DNA of 64,000 bases from Kosakonia sp. SMBL-WEM22 (lineage in GTDB: Bacteria > Pseudomonadota > Gammaproteobacteria > Enterobacterales > Enterobacteriaceae). The notes below the pieces were generated by a model. The model was not told the DNA's origin. It saw nothing but the letters and a program-made list of their open reading frames with translations, and did no database searches. The translations under genes were made by a program, and so were the position numbers. The DNA lies in assembly GCF_014490785.1 (NCBI RefSeq), contig NZ_CP051488.1, positions 3,720,001-3,784,000 on the forward strand, written 5' to 3'. The stretch's first letter is position 1. Each line of letters starts with the position of its first letter. Shown here piece by piece: positions 54,987 to 62,852 of this stretch.

Positions 54987-56273
54987 CTGGAACACATCTC
55001 TACCACGACGCTGATTGTTACCCTTATCATCATGGTCGTGGTTTCAGCCTATTTCTCCGGTTCAGAAACCGGAATGATGACCCTCAACCGCTATCGCCTG
55101 CGCCACATGGCTAAACAGGGCAACCGTGCGGCCAAACGCGTCGAAAAACTGCTGCGTAAGCCGGATCGCCTGATTAGCCTGGTGCTGATCGGCAACAATT
55201 TGGTCAACATTCTCGCCTCGTCGCTGGCGACCATTGTCGGCATGCGCCTGTACGGTAATGCCGGTGTTGCCATCGCCACCGGTGTGCTGACCTTCGTGGT
55301 GCTGGTGTTTGCCGAAGTGCTGCCAAAAACCATCGCTGCCCTTTATCCGGAAAAGGTCGCGTTTCCCAGCAGCCTGCTGCTCGGCCCGCTGCAAATTATC
55401 ATGCTGCCGCTGGTGTGGCTGTTAAACGGTGTGACGCGTATTTTGATGCGCATGATTGGCATTAAAGCTGATGTGGTGGTCAGCGGTGCGCTCAGTAAAG
55501 AGGAGCTGCGCACCATCGTTCACGAGTCGCGCTCGAAAATCTCCCGCCGTAACCAGGATATGCTGCTGTCGATTCTCGATCTGGAGAAGGTCAGTGTTGA
55601 TGACATCATGGTGCCGCGCAATGAGATCGTCGGTATCGATATCAATGACGACTGGAAATCGATTGTGCGCCAGCTGACCCACTCGCCGCACGGTCGCATT
55701 GTGCTCTATCGCGACTCGCTGGATGATGCCATCAGCATGCTGCGCGTGCGCGAAGCCTATCGTCTGATGACCGAGAAGAACGAGTTCACCAAAGAGGTGA
55801 TGCTGCGCGCAGCAGATGAAATCTACTACGTGCCGGAAGGGACGCCGCTCAGCGTTCAGCTGGTGAAGTTTCAGCGTAATAAGAAGAAAGTCGGCCTGGT
55901 GGTGGATGAGTATGGCGATATTCAGGGGCTGGTGACGGTTGAGGATATTCTTGAAGAGATTGTCGGTGACTTCACCACCTCCATGTCGCCCGCACTGGCG
56001 GATGAAGCGACGCCGCAGAATGACGGTTCGGTCATTATCGACGGTAGTGCCAGCGTGCGCGAGTTGAACAAAGCCTTTAACTGGCGCTTACCGGAAGATG
56101 AAGCGCGGACCATCAACGGCATGGTGCTTGAAGAGCTGGAGGAGATCCCGGCGGCGGGGACGCGCGTACGTATTGAGCAGTACGATATCGATATTCTCGA
56201 TGTGCAGGAGAATATGATTAAGCAAGTAAAAGTGATCCCGGTTAAAGCGCTACGTGAGAGCGTTACAGAGTAA
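54987..56273 (+). CDS. corB: CNNM/CorC-type transporter CorB (YfjD), CTG start likely
   Basis: Membrane protein with an N-terminal DUF21 (CNNM) domain, two CBS domains (about 200-320) and a C-terminal CorC_HlyC domain; linked to magnesium/cobalt efflux. The first in-frame ATG is at 55032, but the reading frame continues upstream as LEHISTTTLIVTLII with a CTG at 54987 preceded by AAAGGAG at good distance. The upstream segment completes the first membrane helix and gives 428 residues, as I recall for the E. coli protein. Confidence 0.88.
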   Translation: MEHISTTTLIVTLIIMVVVSAYFSGSETGMMTLNRYRLRHMAKQGNRAAKRVEKLLRKPDRLISLVLIGNNLVNILASSLATIVGMRLYGNAGVAIATGVLTFVVLVFAEVLPKTIAALYPEKVAFPSSLLLGPLQIIMLPLVWLLNGVTRILMRMIGIKADVVVSGALSKEELRTIVHESRSKISRRNQDMLLSILDLEKVSVDDIMVPRNEIVGIDINDDWKSIVRQLTHSPHGRIVLYRDSLDDAISMLRVREAYRLMTEKNEFTKEVMLRAADEIYYVPEGTPLSVQLVKFQRNKKKVGLVVDEYGDIQGLVTVEDILEEIVGDFTTSMSPALADEATPQNDGSVIIDGSASVRELNKAFNWRLPEDEARTINGMVLEELEEIPAAGTRVRIEQYDIDILDVQENMIKQVKVIPVKALRESVTE

Positions 56274-56275
56274 AA

Positions 56276-56302
56276 AAAACCCTCTCAGCATGAGAGGGTT
56301 TT
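56276..56302. terminator. Bidirectional terminator between corB and grpE
   Basis: AAAAACCCTCTC, AGCAT, GAGAGGGTTTT; usable from both sides. Confidence 0.88.
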
Positions 56303-56306
56303 CGTT

Positions 56307-56903
56307 TTACGCTTTCGCTTTGGCGACGGTGACCATCGCGGCGCGAATGGTGCGGCCATTCAGGGTGAACCCTTTCTGCATCACTCCCAGCACGTTGCCA
56401 GCGCTGACCTCTTCCGACTCGACCATCGCAATCGCCTGATGCACATTTGGATCCAGCGGAACGTTGGTGTCTGCAATCACCTCGACACCAAATTTCTTCA
56501 CTACATCCAGCATGTTTTTCAGGGTCAGTTCGATACCTTCGACCATCGGTGCCATCGCGGCGTTCTCTTTGTCAGCCACTTCCAGCGCGCGATCCAGACT
56601 ATCGATGACCGGCAGCAGTTCATTAACGAACTTCTCCAGCGCGAATTTGTGCGCTTTCTCGATATCCAGCTCGGTACGGCGACGCAGATTTTCCATCTCC
56701 GCTTTGATACGCAGTACCGTCTCGCGCTCGCGGGTTTCCGCTGCTGCTAACTGCGCTTCGAGGTTCGCAATTTTCTCATCGCGCGGATCCACCTGCTCAG
56801 CGGCTTCGTCAGGCTCAACTACTGCCTCAACGTCGTCGTGCTGTTCCTTGATAATCTCTTCCGGGGACTGCCCGTCAGGCGTTTTCTGTTCTTCACTACT
56901 CAT
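56307..56903 (-). CDS. grpE: Nucleotide exchange factor GrpE
   Basis: Dimeric exchange factor for DnaK. 198 residues from MSSEEQKTPDGQSPEEIIKE at 56903. Acidic N-terminus, long coiled coil (KIANLEAQLAAAETRERETVL), four-helix region and beta-wing ending (GFTLNGRTIRAAMVTVAK). Sigma-32 promoter upstream; divergent from nadK. Confidence 0.97.
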   Translation of the reverse strand: MSSEEQKTPDGQSPEEIIKEQHDDVEAVVEPDEAAEQVDPRDEKIANLEAQLAAAETRERETVLRIKAEMENLRRRTELDIEKAHKFALEKFVNELLPVIDSLDRALEVADKENAAMAPMVEGIELTLKNMLDVVKKFGVEVIADTNVPLDPNVHQAIAMVESEEVSAGNVLGVMQKGFTLNGRTIRAAMVTVAKAKA

Positions 56904-56947
56904 GAATTTCTCCGCGTTTTTTTGCAATCATCTCGCTAACCTGCATT

Positions 56948-56976
56948 ATTATGGGGATCCGTTTCCTGGATTCAAG
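56948..56976 (-). promoter_or_regulatory. Sigma-32 heat-shock promoter of grpE
   Basis: Minus strand CTTGAA, 14-bp spacer, CCCCATAAT, an excellent sigma-32 match. Confidence 0.92.
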
Positions 56977-57025
56977 GGAACAAGTCAGATTGTCATCATT
57001 CATTCGCCACAAGGACCCGCAAAAA

Positions 57026-57904
57026 ATGACCCAACATTTCAAGTGTATTGGTATTGTCGGGCACCCGCGCCACCCTACCGCGCTCACCACACATGAAATG
57101 CTCTACCGCTGGCTGCATGCCAAAGGCTATGACGTGATGGTTGAACAGCGCATCGCCCATGAGCTGAAACTCTCAAATGTGCGAACCGGTACGCTGGCGG
57201 ACATTGGTCAACAGGCGGATCTGGCAGTGGTGGTCGGCGGCGATGGCAATATGCTTGGCGCGGCGCGCACGCTGGCGCGTTACGACATCAAAGTGATTGG
57301 CATTAACCGCGGCAATCTGGGCTTTCTGACCGATCTCGATCCCGATAATGCGCAACAGCAGCTGGCCGATGTACTCGAGGGCCACTACATCGCCGAGAAA
57401 CGTTTTTTACTGGAAGTGCAGGTGTGCCAGCAGGATTGCCAGAAACGCATCAGCACCGCGATTAATGAAGTGGTGCTGCACCCAGGCAAAGTCGCGCACA
57501 TGATTGAGTTTGAAGTCTATATAGATGAAGTGTTTGCCTTCTCCCAGCGCTCAGATGGCCTGATTATCTCCACGCCAACCGGCTCTACGGCCTACTCGCT
57601 CTCCGCGGGTGGCCCGATTCTCACCCCTTCGCTGGACGCCATTACGCTGGTGCCCATGTTTCCGCATACTCTCTCTGCACGCCCGCTGGTGATTAACAGT
57701 AGTAGCACCATTCGACTGCGTTTCTCCCATCGCCGTAGCGACCTTGAAGTGAGCTGCGACAGCCAGATTGCGCTGCCGATTCAGGAGGGTGAAGATGTGT
57801 TAATTCGCCGCTGCGACTATCACCTGAATCTTATCCATCCAAAAGATTACAGCTATTTCAATACGTTAAGTTCTAAGCTCGGCTGGTCGAAAAAATTGTT
57901 CTGA
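57026..57904 (+). CDS. nadK: NAD kinase
   Basis: Phosphorylates NAD to NADP. 292 residues from MTQHFKCIGIVGHPRHPTAL at 57026; the longer ORF start at 56951 would overlap the grpE promoter and is rejected. The GGDGN motif (VVVGGDGNMLGAAR), NEVVLH and TPTGSTAYSLSAGGP motifs are all intact. Confidence 0.97.
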   Translation: MTQHFKCIGIVGHPRHPTALTTHEMLYRWLHAKGYDVMVEQRIAHELKLSNVRTGTLADIGQQADLAVVVGGDGNMLGAARTLARYDIKVIGINRGNLGFLTDLDPDNAQQQLADVLEGHYIAEKRFLLEVQVCQQDCQKRISTAINEVVLHPGKVAHMIEFEVYIDEVFAFSQRSDGLIISTPTGSTAYSLSAGGPILTPSLDAITLVPMFPHTLSARPLVINSSSTIRLRFSHRRSDLEVSCDSQIALPIQEGEDVLIRRCDYHLNLIHPKDYSYFNTLSSKLGWSKKLF

Positions 57905-57922
57905 AAAGCGGCTGCGGGGCTT

Positions 57923-57942
57923 TACTGTATATAATTCCAGTT
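57923..57942 (+). promoter_or_regulatory. recN LexA box 1
   Basis: TACTGTATATAATTCCAGTT; one base from CTGT-N8-ACAG. Confidence 0.88.
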
Positions 57943-57944
57943 TA

Positions 57945-57964
57945 TACTGTACGAAAACACAGTT
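57945..57964 (+). promoter_or_regulatory. recN LexA box 2
   Basis: TACTGTACGAAAACACAGTT; perfect CTGT-N8-ACAG core, 26 bp before the recN start. Confidence 0.92.
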
Positions 57965-57990
57965 ATGGTTTTTCATACAGGAAAGCAACC

Positions 57991-59652
57991 ATGTTGGCAC
58001 AACTCACTATCAGTAATTTTGCTATCGTTCGTGAGCTTGAGATCGATTTTAATAGCGGGATGACGGCTATTACCGGCGAAACCGGTGCAGGTAAATCCAT
58101 TGCGATTGATGCGCTCGGGCTCTGCCTTGGCGGTCGCGCTGAAGCTGACATGGTACGCGCCGGCGCACAGCGCGCCGATCTTTGCGCCCGCTTTGCCCTG
58201 AAAGACACCCCTGCCGCGCAGCGCTGGCTCGAAGAGAACCAGCTTGAAGATGGACGTGAGTGTTTACTTCGCCGCGTCATCAGCAGCGATGGCCGCTCCC
58301 GCGGCTTTATTAACGGTACTGCCGTTCCCCTTTCCCAGCTACGTGAACTGGGCCAGCTGCTTATCCAGATCCACGGCCAGCATGCGCATCAGCTGCTGAT
58401 TAAATCCGAACACCAAAAAACCCTGCTCGACGGCTATGCCGGTGAGTATGCGCTCACTCAGCAAATGGGGGAGCGCTACCGCGCCTGGCATCAAAGCTGT
58501 CGCGAGCTGGCACAGCATCAGCAGCAGAGCCAGGAGCGCGCCGCGCGCGCCGAGCTGCTGCATTATCAGCTGAAAGAGCTTAATGAGTTCAGCCCGCAGC
58601 CGGGCGAGTTCGAACAGATTGATGAAGAGTACAAACGTCTCGCTAACAGCGGACAACTGCTCTCCACCAGTCAGCATGCCCTGAATGTGCTTGCCGACGG
58701 CGAAGACGTTAACCTGCAGAGCCAGCTCTACAGCGCCCGCCAGCTGCTTACAGAGCTGACCGGGATGGATACGCGTCTCTCCAGCGTGCTGGAGATGCTG
58801 GAGGAGGCGGCGATCCAGATCAGCGAAGCTAGCGATGAGCTGCGCCACTACTGCGACCGTTTAGACCTCGACCCGAACCGCCTTTACGAGCTGGAGCAGC
58901 GTATCTCCCGCCAAATCTCGCTGGCGCGCAAGCACCACATCGCGCCGGAAGAGCTGCCGCAGTTCCACCAGTCTCTGCTTGATGAGCAGCAGCTGCTTGA
59001 AGATCAGGCTGATTCGCAGGAGACGCTGGCGCTGGCCGTTAGCCATCACCACCAGCTGGCGCTGGAGAGCGCGCAGCAGCTGCATGCGCAGCGCGTGAAG
59101 TATGCGCAGGAGCTGAGCCAGCTCATCACCGAAAGTATGCACTTACTCTCCATGCCGCACGGCGTGTTTGAGATTGATGTAGCCTTCAACGATCACACGC
59201 TGACGGCTGACGGAGCGGATCGCATTGAGTTCCGCGTCACCACCAACCCAGGCCAGCCGCTGCAGGCGATTGCCAAAGTGGCCTCCGGCGGTGAGCTGTC
59301 GCGTATCGCGCTGGCGATTCAGGTGATTACCGCCCGTAAGATGGAAACCCCGGCGCTGATCTTCGATGAAGTGGACGTGGGTATCAGCGGCCCGACCGCT
59401 GCCGTTGTGGGGAAAATGCTGCGCCAGCTGGGCGAATCAACACAGGTTATGTGCGTGACGCACCTGCCGCAGGTGGCCGGTTGCGGGCATCACCACTTCT
59501 ATGTCAGCAAAGAGACCGATGGTGCCATGACGGAAACCCATATGCAGCCGCTGGATAAACGTGCGCGCCTGCAGGAGCTGGCGCGTCTGCTGGGCGGCAG
59601 CGAAGTGACGCGTAACGCGCTGGCGAATGCCAAAGAGCTGCTGGCAGCGTAA
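57991..59652 (+). CDS. recN: DNA repair protein RecN
   Basis: SMC-like ATPase acting in double-strand break repair, among the strongest SOS genes. 553 residues. Walker A GETGAGKS (residues about 30-37), long coiled coil, C-terminal ABC signature ASGGELSRIALAI and Walker B ALIFDEVDVGIS. Two LexA boxes lie directly upstream. Confidence 0.97.
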   Translation: MLAQLTISNFAIVRELEIDFNSGMTAITGETGAGKSIAIDALGLCLGGRAEADMVRAGAQRADLCARFALKDTPAAQRWLEENQLEDGRECLLRRVISSDGRSRGFINGTAVPLSQLRELGQLLIQIHGQHAHQLLIKSEHQKTLLDGYAGEYALTQQMGERYRAWHQSCRELAQHQQQSQERAARAELLHYQLKELNEFSPQPGEFEQIDEEYKRLANSGQLLSTSQHALNVLADGEDVNLQSQLYSARQLLTELTGMDTRLSSVLEMLEEAAIQISEASDELRHYCDRLDLDPNRLYELEQRISRQISLARKHHIAPEELPQFHQSLLDEQQLLEDQADSQETLALAVSHHHQLALESAQQLHAQRVKYAQELSQLITESMHLLSMPHGVFEIDVAFNDHTLTADGADRIEFRVTTNPGQPLQAIAKVASGGELSRIALAIQVITARKMETPALIFDEVDVGISGPTAAVVGKMLRQLGESTQVMCVTHLPQVAGCGHHHFYVSKETDGAMTETHMQPLDKRARLQELARLLGGSEVTRNALANAKELLAA

Positions 59653-59799
59653 ACTTTTCGGTAATATGACGGTCTGACTTCTCGACAAAACGACAACAGA
59701 CCCGGCCACAAAGGTTTTAAACTGGCGAAAGGTCTATTATTATCGGCATATTACATATGAGCCACGTACTGTTCGGGCCCGAAAAGGAATCAAATCACT

Positions 59800-60144
59800 A
59801 TGCGCTGTAAAATGCTGACTGCTGCCGCAGCGGTTCTTCTGATGTTGACCGCTGGTTGCTCCACTCTGGAACGCGTGGTTTACCGTCCGGATATCAACCA
59901 GGGGAACTACCTGACGCCCACCGACGTTGCAAAAATCCGCGTGGGCATGACGCAACAGCAGGTTGCGTATGCACTGGGAACCCCGATGATGAGCGACCCG
60001 TTTGGCACCAACACCTGGTTCTATATCTTCCGTCAGCAGCCAGGCCATGAAAATGTGACTCAGCAGACGCTGACCCTCACCTTCAACAGCAACGGCGTGT
60101 TAACCAATATCGACAACAAACCGGCGCTAACCAACCAGCGCTAA
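59800..60144 (+). CDS. bamE: Outer membrane assembly lipoprotein BamE
   Basis: BAM complex lipoprotein (SmpA). 114 residues; lipobox LTAGC with Cys20. SmpA/OmlA fold with VAKIRVGMTQQQVAYALGTP and FRQQPGHE-type loop. Divergent gene pair rnfH-ratA follows convergently beyond a bidirectional terminator. Confidence 0.96.
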   Translation: MRCKMLTAAAAVLLMLTAGCSTLERVVYRPDINQGNYLTPTDVAKIRVGMTQQQVAYALGTPMMSDPFGTNTWFYIFRQQPGHENVTQQTLTLTFNSNGVLTNIDNKPALTNQR

Positions 60145-60191
60145 GTTTGAAAAAAGCGGTAAACGCCAGACGGTTTTACCGCCAGTAAAAG

Positions 60192-60221
60192 AAAAAGGTG
60201 CTCAGTGAGCACCTTTTTTTG
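60192..60221. terminator. Bidirectional terminator between bamE and rnfH
   Basis: AAAAAGGTGCTCAGTGAGCACCTTTTTTT. Confidence 0.92.
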
Positions 60222-60243
60222 TATCTCGCGCCAGGCTAATCGG

Positions 60244-60552
60244 TTACGACTTGTTTGCCGCTTTCTCGTTCGCCGCTTTTTCCGCCCGCTGGCGACGCAG
60301 CTCTTTCGGATCGGCAATCAGCGGGCGGTAGATCTCCACGCGGTCGCCATCATTGACGTTGTCGTGCAGTTTTACCGTCCGGCTGTAAATCCCCACCTTA
60401 TTCACCTTTAAGTCGATATCTTCGCGCAGCTCCAGCAGCCCGGACGCGCGGATCGCCTCTTCGACGGTCGCGCCCACCTCCAGCTTCACCCGCAGCAGAT
60501 ACTGCTTTTCTGGCAAAGCATAGGCCACTTCAACAGCGATGTTACCCGGCAC
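60244..60552 (-). CDS. rnfH: RnfH/RatB-family ubiquitin-like protein
   Basis: 102 residues using a GTG start at 60552 (VPGNIAVEVAYALPEKQY) with AAAGAGG upstream; the longer ORF would run back inside ratA. Beta-grasp fold protein encoded with ratA; role unclear. The C-terminus is slightly extended (AANEKAANKS). It overlaps the ratA end by 11 bases. Confidence 0.9.
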   Translation of the reverse strand: MPGNIAVEVAYALPEKQYLLRVKLEVGATVEEAIRASGLLELREDIDLKVNKVGIYSRTVKLHDNVNDGDRVEIYRPLIADPKELRRQRAEKAANEKAANKS

Positions 60553-60979
60553 GATAAACCTCTTTCGCGCGATGGGTAAACGCCTGCACCATATTCGCCG
60601 CCAGCTCTTTAAAGATGCGACCGAAAGCCAGCTCAATCAGCTTGTTGGTAAACTCGAAATCGAGCTGAAACTCGACCCGGCAGGCATTTGAGCTGAGCGG
60701 GGAAAAGGTCCAGCCGCCGCTCAGCGACTTAAACGGGCCATCCACCAGGTGCATCAAAATGCTTTTGTTAGCTTCCAGCGTGTTGCGGGTGGTAAAGGTC
60801 TTGCTGATCCCCGCTTTCGACACGTCCACAGCCGCCGTCATCTCCGTCGGGCCGGAGTCGATAATTCGGCTGCCGGTACACCCCGGCAGAAACTGCGGGT
60901 AGGAGTCCACATCGTTCACTAATTGATACATCTGCTCCGCGCTATAGGGCACCAGCGCAGTACGGCTAATCTGAGGCAT
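60542..60979 (-). CDS. ratA: Ribosome association toxin RatA (START-like)
   Basis: 145 residues from MPQISRTALVPYSAEQMYQL at 60979; an ATG 13 codons upstream is possible. Polyketide cyclase/START-type fold (VDVSKAGISKTFTTRN, LAFGRIFKELAANMVQAFTHRA). The E. coli protein binds 50S and blocks subunit joining when overproduced; homologues are linked to coenzyme Q handling. Divergent from smpB. Confidence 0.93.
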   Translation of the reverse strand: MPQISRTALVPYSAEQMYQLVNDVDSYPQFLPGCTGSRIIDSGPTEMTAAVDVSKAGISKTFTTRNTLEANKSILMHLVDGPFKSLSGGWTFSPLSSNACRVEFQLDFEFTNKLIELAFGRIFKELAANMVQAFTHRAKEVYRAG

Positions 60980-61137
60980 AAGGTTTTCCGCATTCACACA
61001 ATCGTTAAATAATAACATCTCCCCCGGTTGAAAGGAAAACGCGTTGCCCTAACTCATGCTAAGATAACCCGTTCAGCCTCACAGGACGCAATGAGGTCAG
61101 TTTCAGATATCAGATTACCGGATGGCTCCACGATACT

Positions 61138-61620
61138 ATGACGAAGAAAAAAGCATATAAACCAGGTTCAGCCACCATTGCGCTGAACAAGCGCGCCCGC
61201 CATGAATACTTCATTGAAGAGGAGTTTGAGGCCGGGCTTTCACTGCAGGGCTGGGAAGTAAAATCCTTACGTGCCGGTAAAGCCAATATTGGCGATAGCT
61301 ACGTGATCCTGAAAGATGGAGAAGCCTATCTCTTTGGCGCTAACTTCACGCCGCTGACCGTCGCCTCCAGCCACTATGTTTGCGACCCGACGCGCACGCG
61401 TAAACTGCTGCTGAACCAGCGCGAGCTGGATTCACTCTACGGCCGCATCAACCGCGAAGGTTACACCGTGGTTGCGCTCTCCCTTTACTGGAAGAACGCC
61501 TGGTGCAAAGTGAAAATCGGCGTGGCGAAAGGTAAGAAGCAGCACGATAAACGCACCGATCTGAAAGAGCGCGAATGGCAGCTCGATAAAGCACGTATCA
61601 TGAAAAACGCGGGCCGCTAA
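61138..61620 (+). CDS. smpB: SsrA-binding protein SmpB
   Basis: tmRNA partner in trans-translation. 160 residues: OB-fold core (RHEYFIEEEFEAGLSLQGWE, VKSLRAGKANIGDSYV) and the C-terminal tail KKQHDKRTDLKEREWQLDKA-type. In E. coli ssrA follows directly; here a type I secretion gene lies next instead and ssrA is not within the window. Confidence 0.97.
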   Translation: MTKKKAYKPGSATIALNKRARHEYFIEEEFEAGLSLQGWEVKSLRAGKANIGDSYVILKDGEAYLFGANFTPLTVASSHYVCDPTRTRKLLLNQRELDSLYGRINREGYTVVALSLYWKNAWCKVKIGVAKGKKQHDKRTDLKEREWQLDKARIMKNAGR

Positions 61621-61635
61621 GTGCACGCCCGCGCT

Positions 61636-61658
61636 GCCCTCTCACCCCGGGAGAGGGC
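61636..61658. repeat. Inverted repeat between smpB and the secretion operon
   Basis: TGCCCTCTC, ACCCCGG, GAGAGGGCA; a common enterobacterial intergenic palindrome. It lacks a clear T run and sits between convergent genes. Confidence 0.6.
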
Positions 61659-61672
61659 ACCAACTCTCCGCC

Positions 61673-62842
61673 CTACCGCTCCCGCAGCGCCTCATTAAGT
61701 TTATTCAACGGTTTAATCAGATAATCCATTACCGATTTTTGCCCGGTTTTAATCTCTACGTTAGCGATCATCCCCGGCAGGATAGGGAAACTTTTGCCGC
61801 TGCGGTTCTTCAGCTCCGCGCTTTGCGTGCGGACATAGACGCGGTAGTAAAACTGATCGCGACGCACTTCATCCTGCAAGGTATCCGGCGAGACCACCTC
61901 TACAGTGCCTTTCAAATCGCCATAGATGGAGGAGTCATAGGCCGTCACCTTCACTGTCGCCGGTAAACCGGGGCGAATATAGGCGATATCGCGCGGGTTG
62001 ATGCGCGTCTCCACCAGCAGTTGATCCTCCAACGGCACAATCTCCATCAGCTTGCCGCCTGGCTGCACCACCCCGCCCACGGTGTTGATCTGCACATCTT
62101 TCACGATCCCGCGCACCGGTGAATTAAGCACGGCGCGATCCAGCTGATCCGCTTTGCCCGCCATCACCTGCAGCTGCGCATCAAGATCGGCATTATTTTT
62201 CACCTGCTCTTCGCGGGCGCGTACCGCAAACTGGTTACGCGCCTCGTCGATTTTCCCCTTCAGCTCCGTCGCCTGGCGTTGCAGGCGAATCACCTCGACA
62301 TCGCTCGCCGCCCCTTTCGCCACCAGCGGCTGCGTCATGCGCAGCTCCGACATCACCAGCTGATGCGTTTTTTGCAGATTTGCCACCGTCTCGTTGAGAT
62401 TGCGCCGCCGCGACTCATAGAGCTGCCGCTCGCGGGCGACCAGATCCGGCTCGCGCATCGATTCGGCGCTAAAGCGCAGCGGCTCACCGGTCAGCTCCGA
62501 GCGCAGACGCTCGCTGGAGGCGCGCAGTGCCCTGACGCGCGCCGCCGCTTCACCATAGTTAGACTGAAAACGGGTCGGATCGAGACGCGCCAGCATCTGC
62601 CCGCGCTCAACAATATCGCCCTCTTTTACCATCAGGGCGCTAACGATCCCGCCATCAAGGCTTTCAATCACCTGTGCATGAGTTGAAGGGGTAATTTTGC
62701 CGGTGCCGACCGTCACTTCATCAAGAATGGCAAACGCCGCCCAGGCGATAAATACCACCAGTCCAATTAGCGTCAGCCAGATCACCGATGAGTAGAAGCG
62801 CCCCTGCCGCGCCAGTTCATCCTGCATTGAGAGTTGACTCAT
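61673..62842 (-). CDS. Type I secretion membrane fusion protein (HlyD/LapC family)
   Basis: Periplasmic adaptor linking an ABC exporter to TolC-like channels. 389 residues: one N-terminal membrane helix (VIWLTLIGLVVFIAWAAFAI), lipoyl half-motifs (VIESLDGGIVSALMVKEGDI ... VLNSPVRGIVKDVQINTVGG), a long alpha-hairpin between them, and the HlyD C-terminal beta-barrel. It starts 11 bp after the exporter stop, so the two form an operon. The pattern resembles LapBC/Bap secretion systems for giant adhesins. Confidence 0.9.
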   Translation of the reverse strand: MSQLSMQDELARQGRFYSSVIWLTLIGLVVFIAWAAFAILDEVTVGTGKITPSTHAQVIESLDGGIVSALMVKEGDIVERGQMLARLDPTRFQSNYGEAAARVRALRASSERLRSELTGEPLRFSAESMREPDLVARERQLYESRRRNLNETVANLQKTHQLVMSELRMTQPLVAKGAASDVEVIRLQRQATELKGKIDEARNQFAVRAREEQVKNNADLDAQLQVMAGKADQLDRAVLNSPVRGIVKDVQINTVGGVVQPGGKLMEIVPLEDQLLVETRINPRDIAYIRPGLPATVKVTAYDSSIYGDLKGTVEVVSPDTLQDEVRRDQFYYRVYVRTQSAELKNRSGKSFPILPGMIANVEIKTGQKSVMDYLIKPLNKLNEALRER

Positions 62843-62852
62843 TTCCTGCTCC

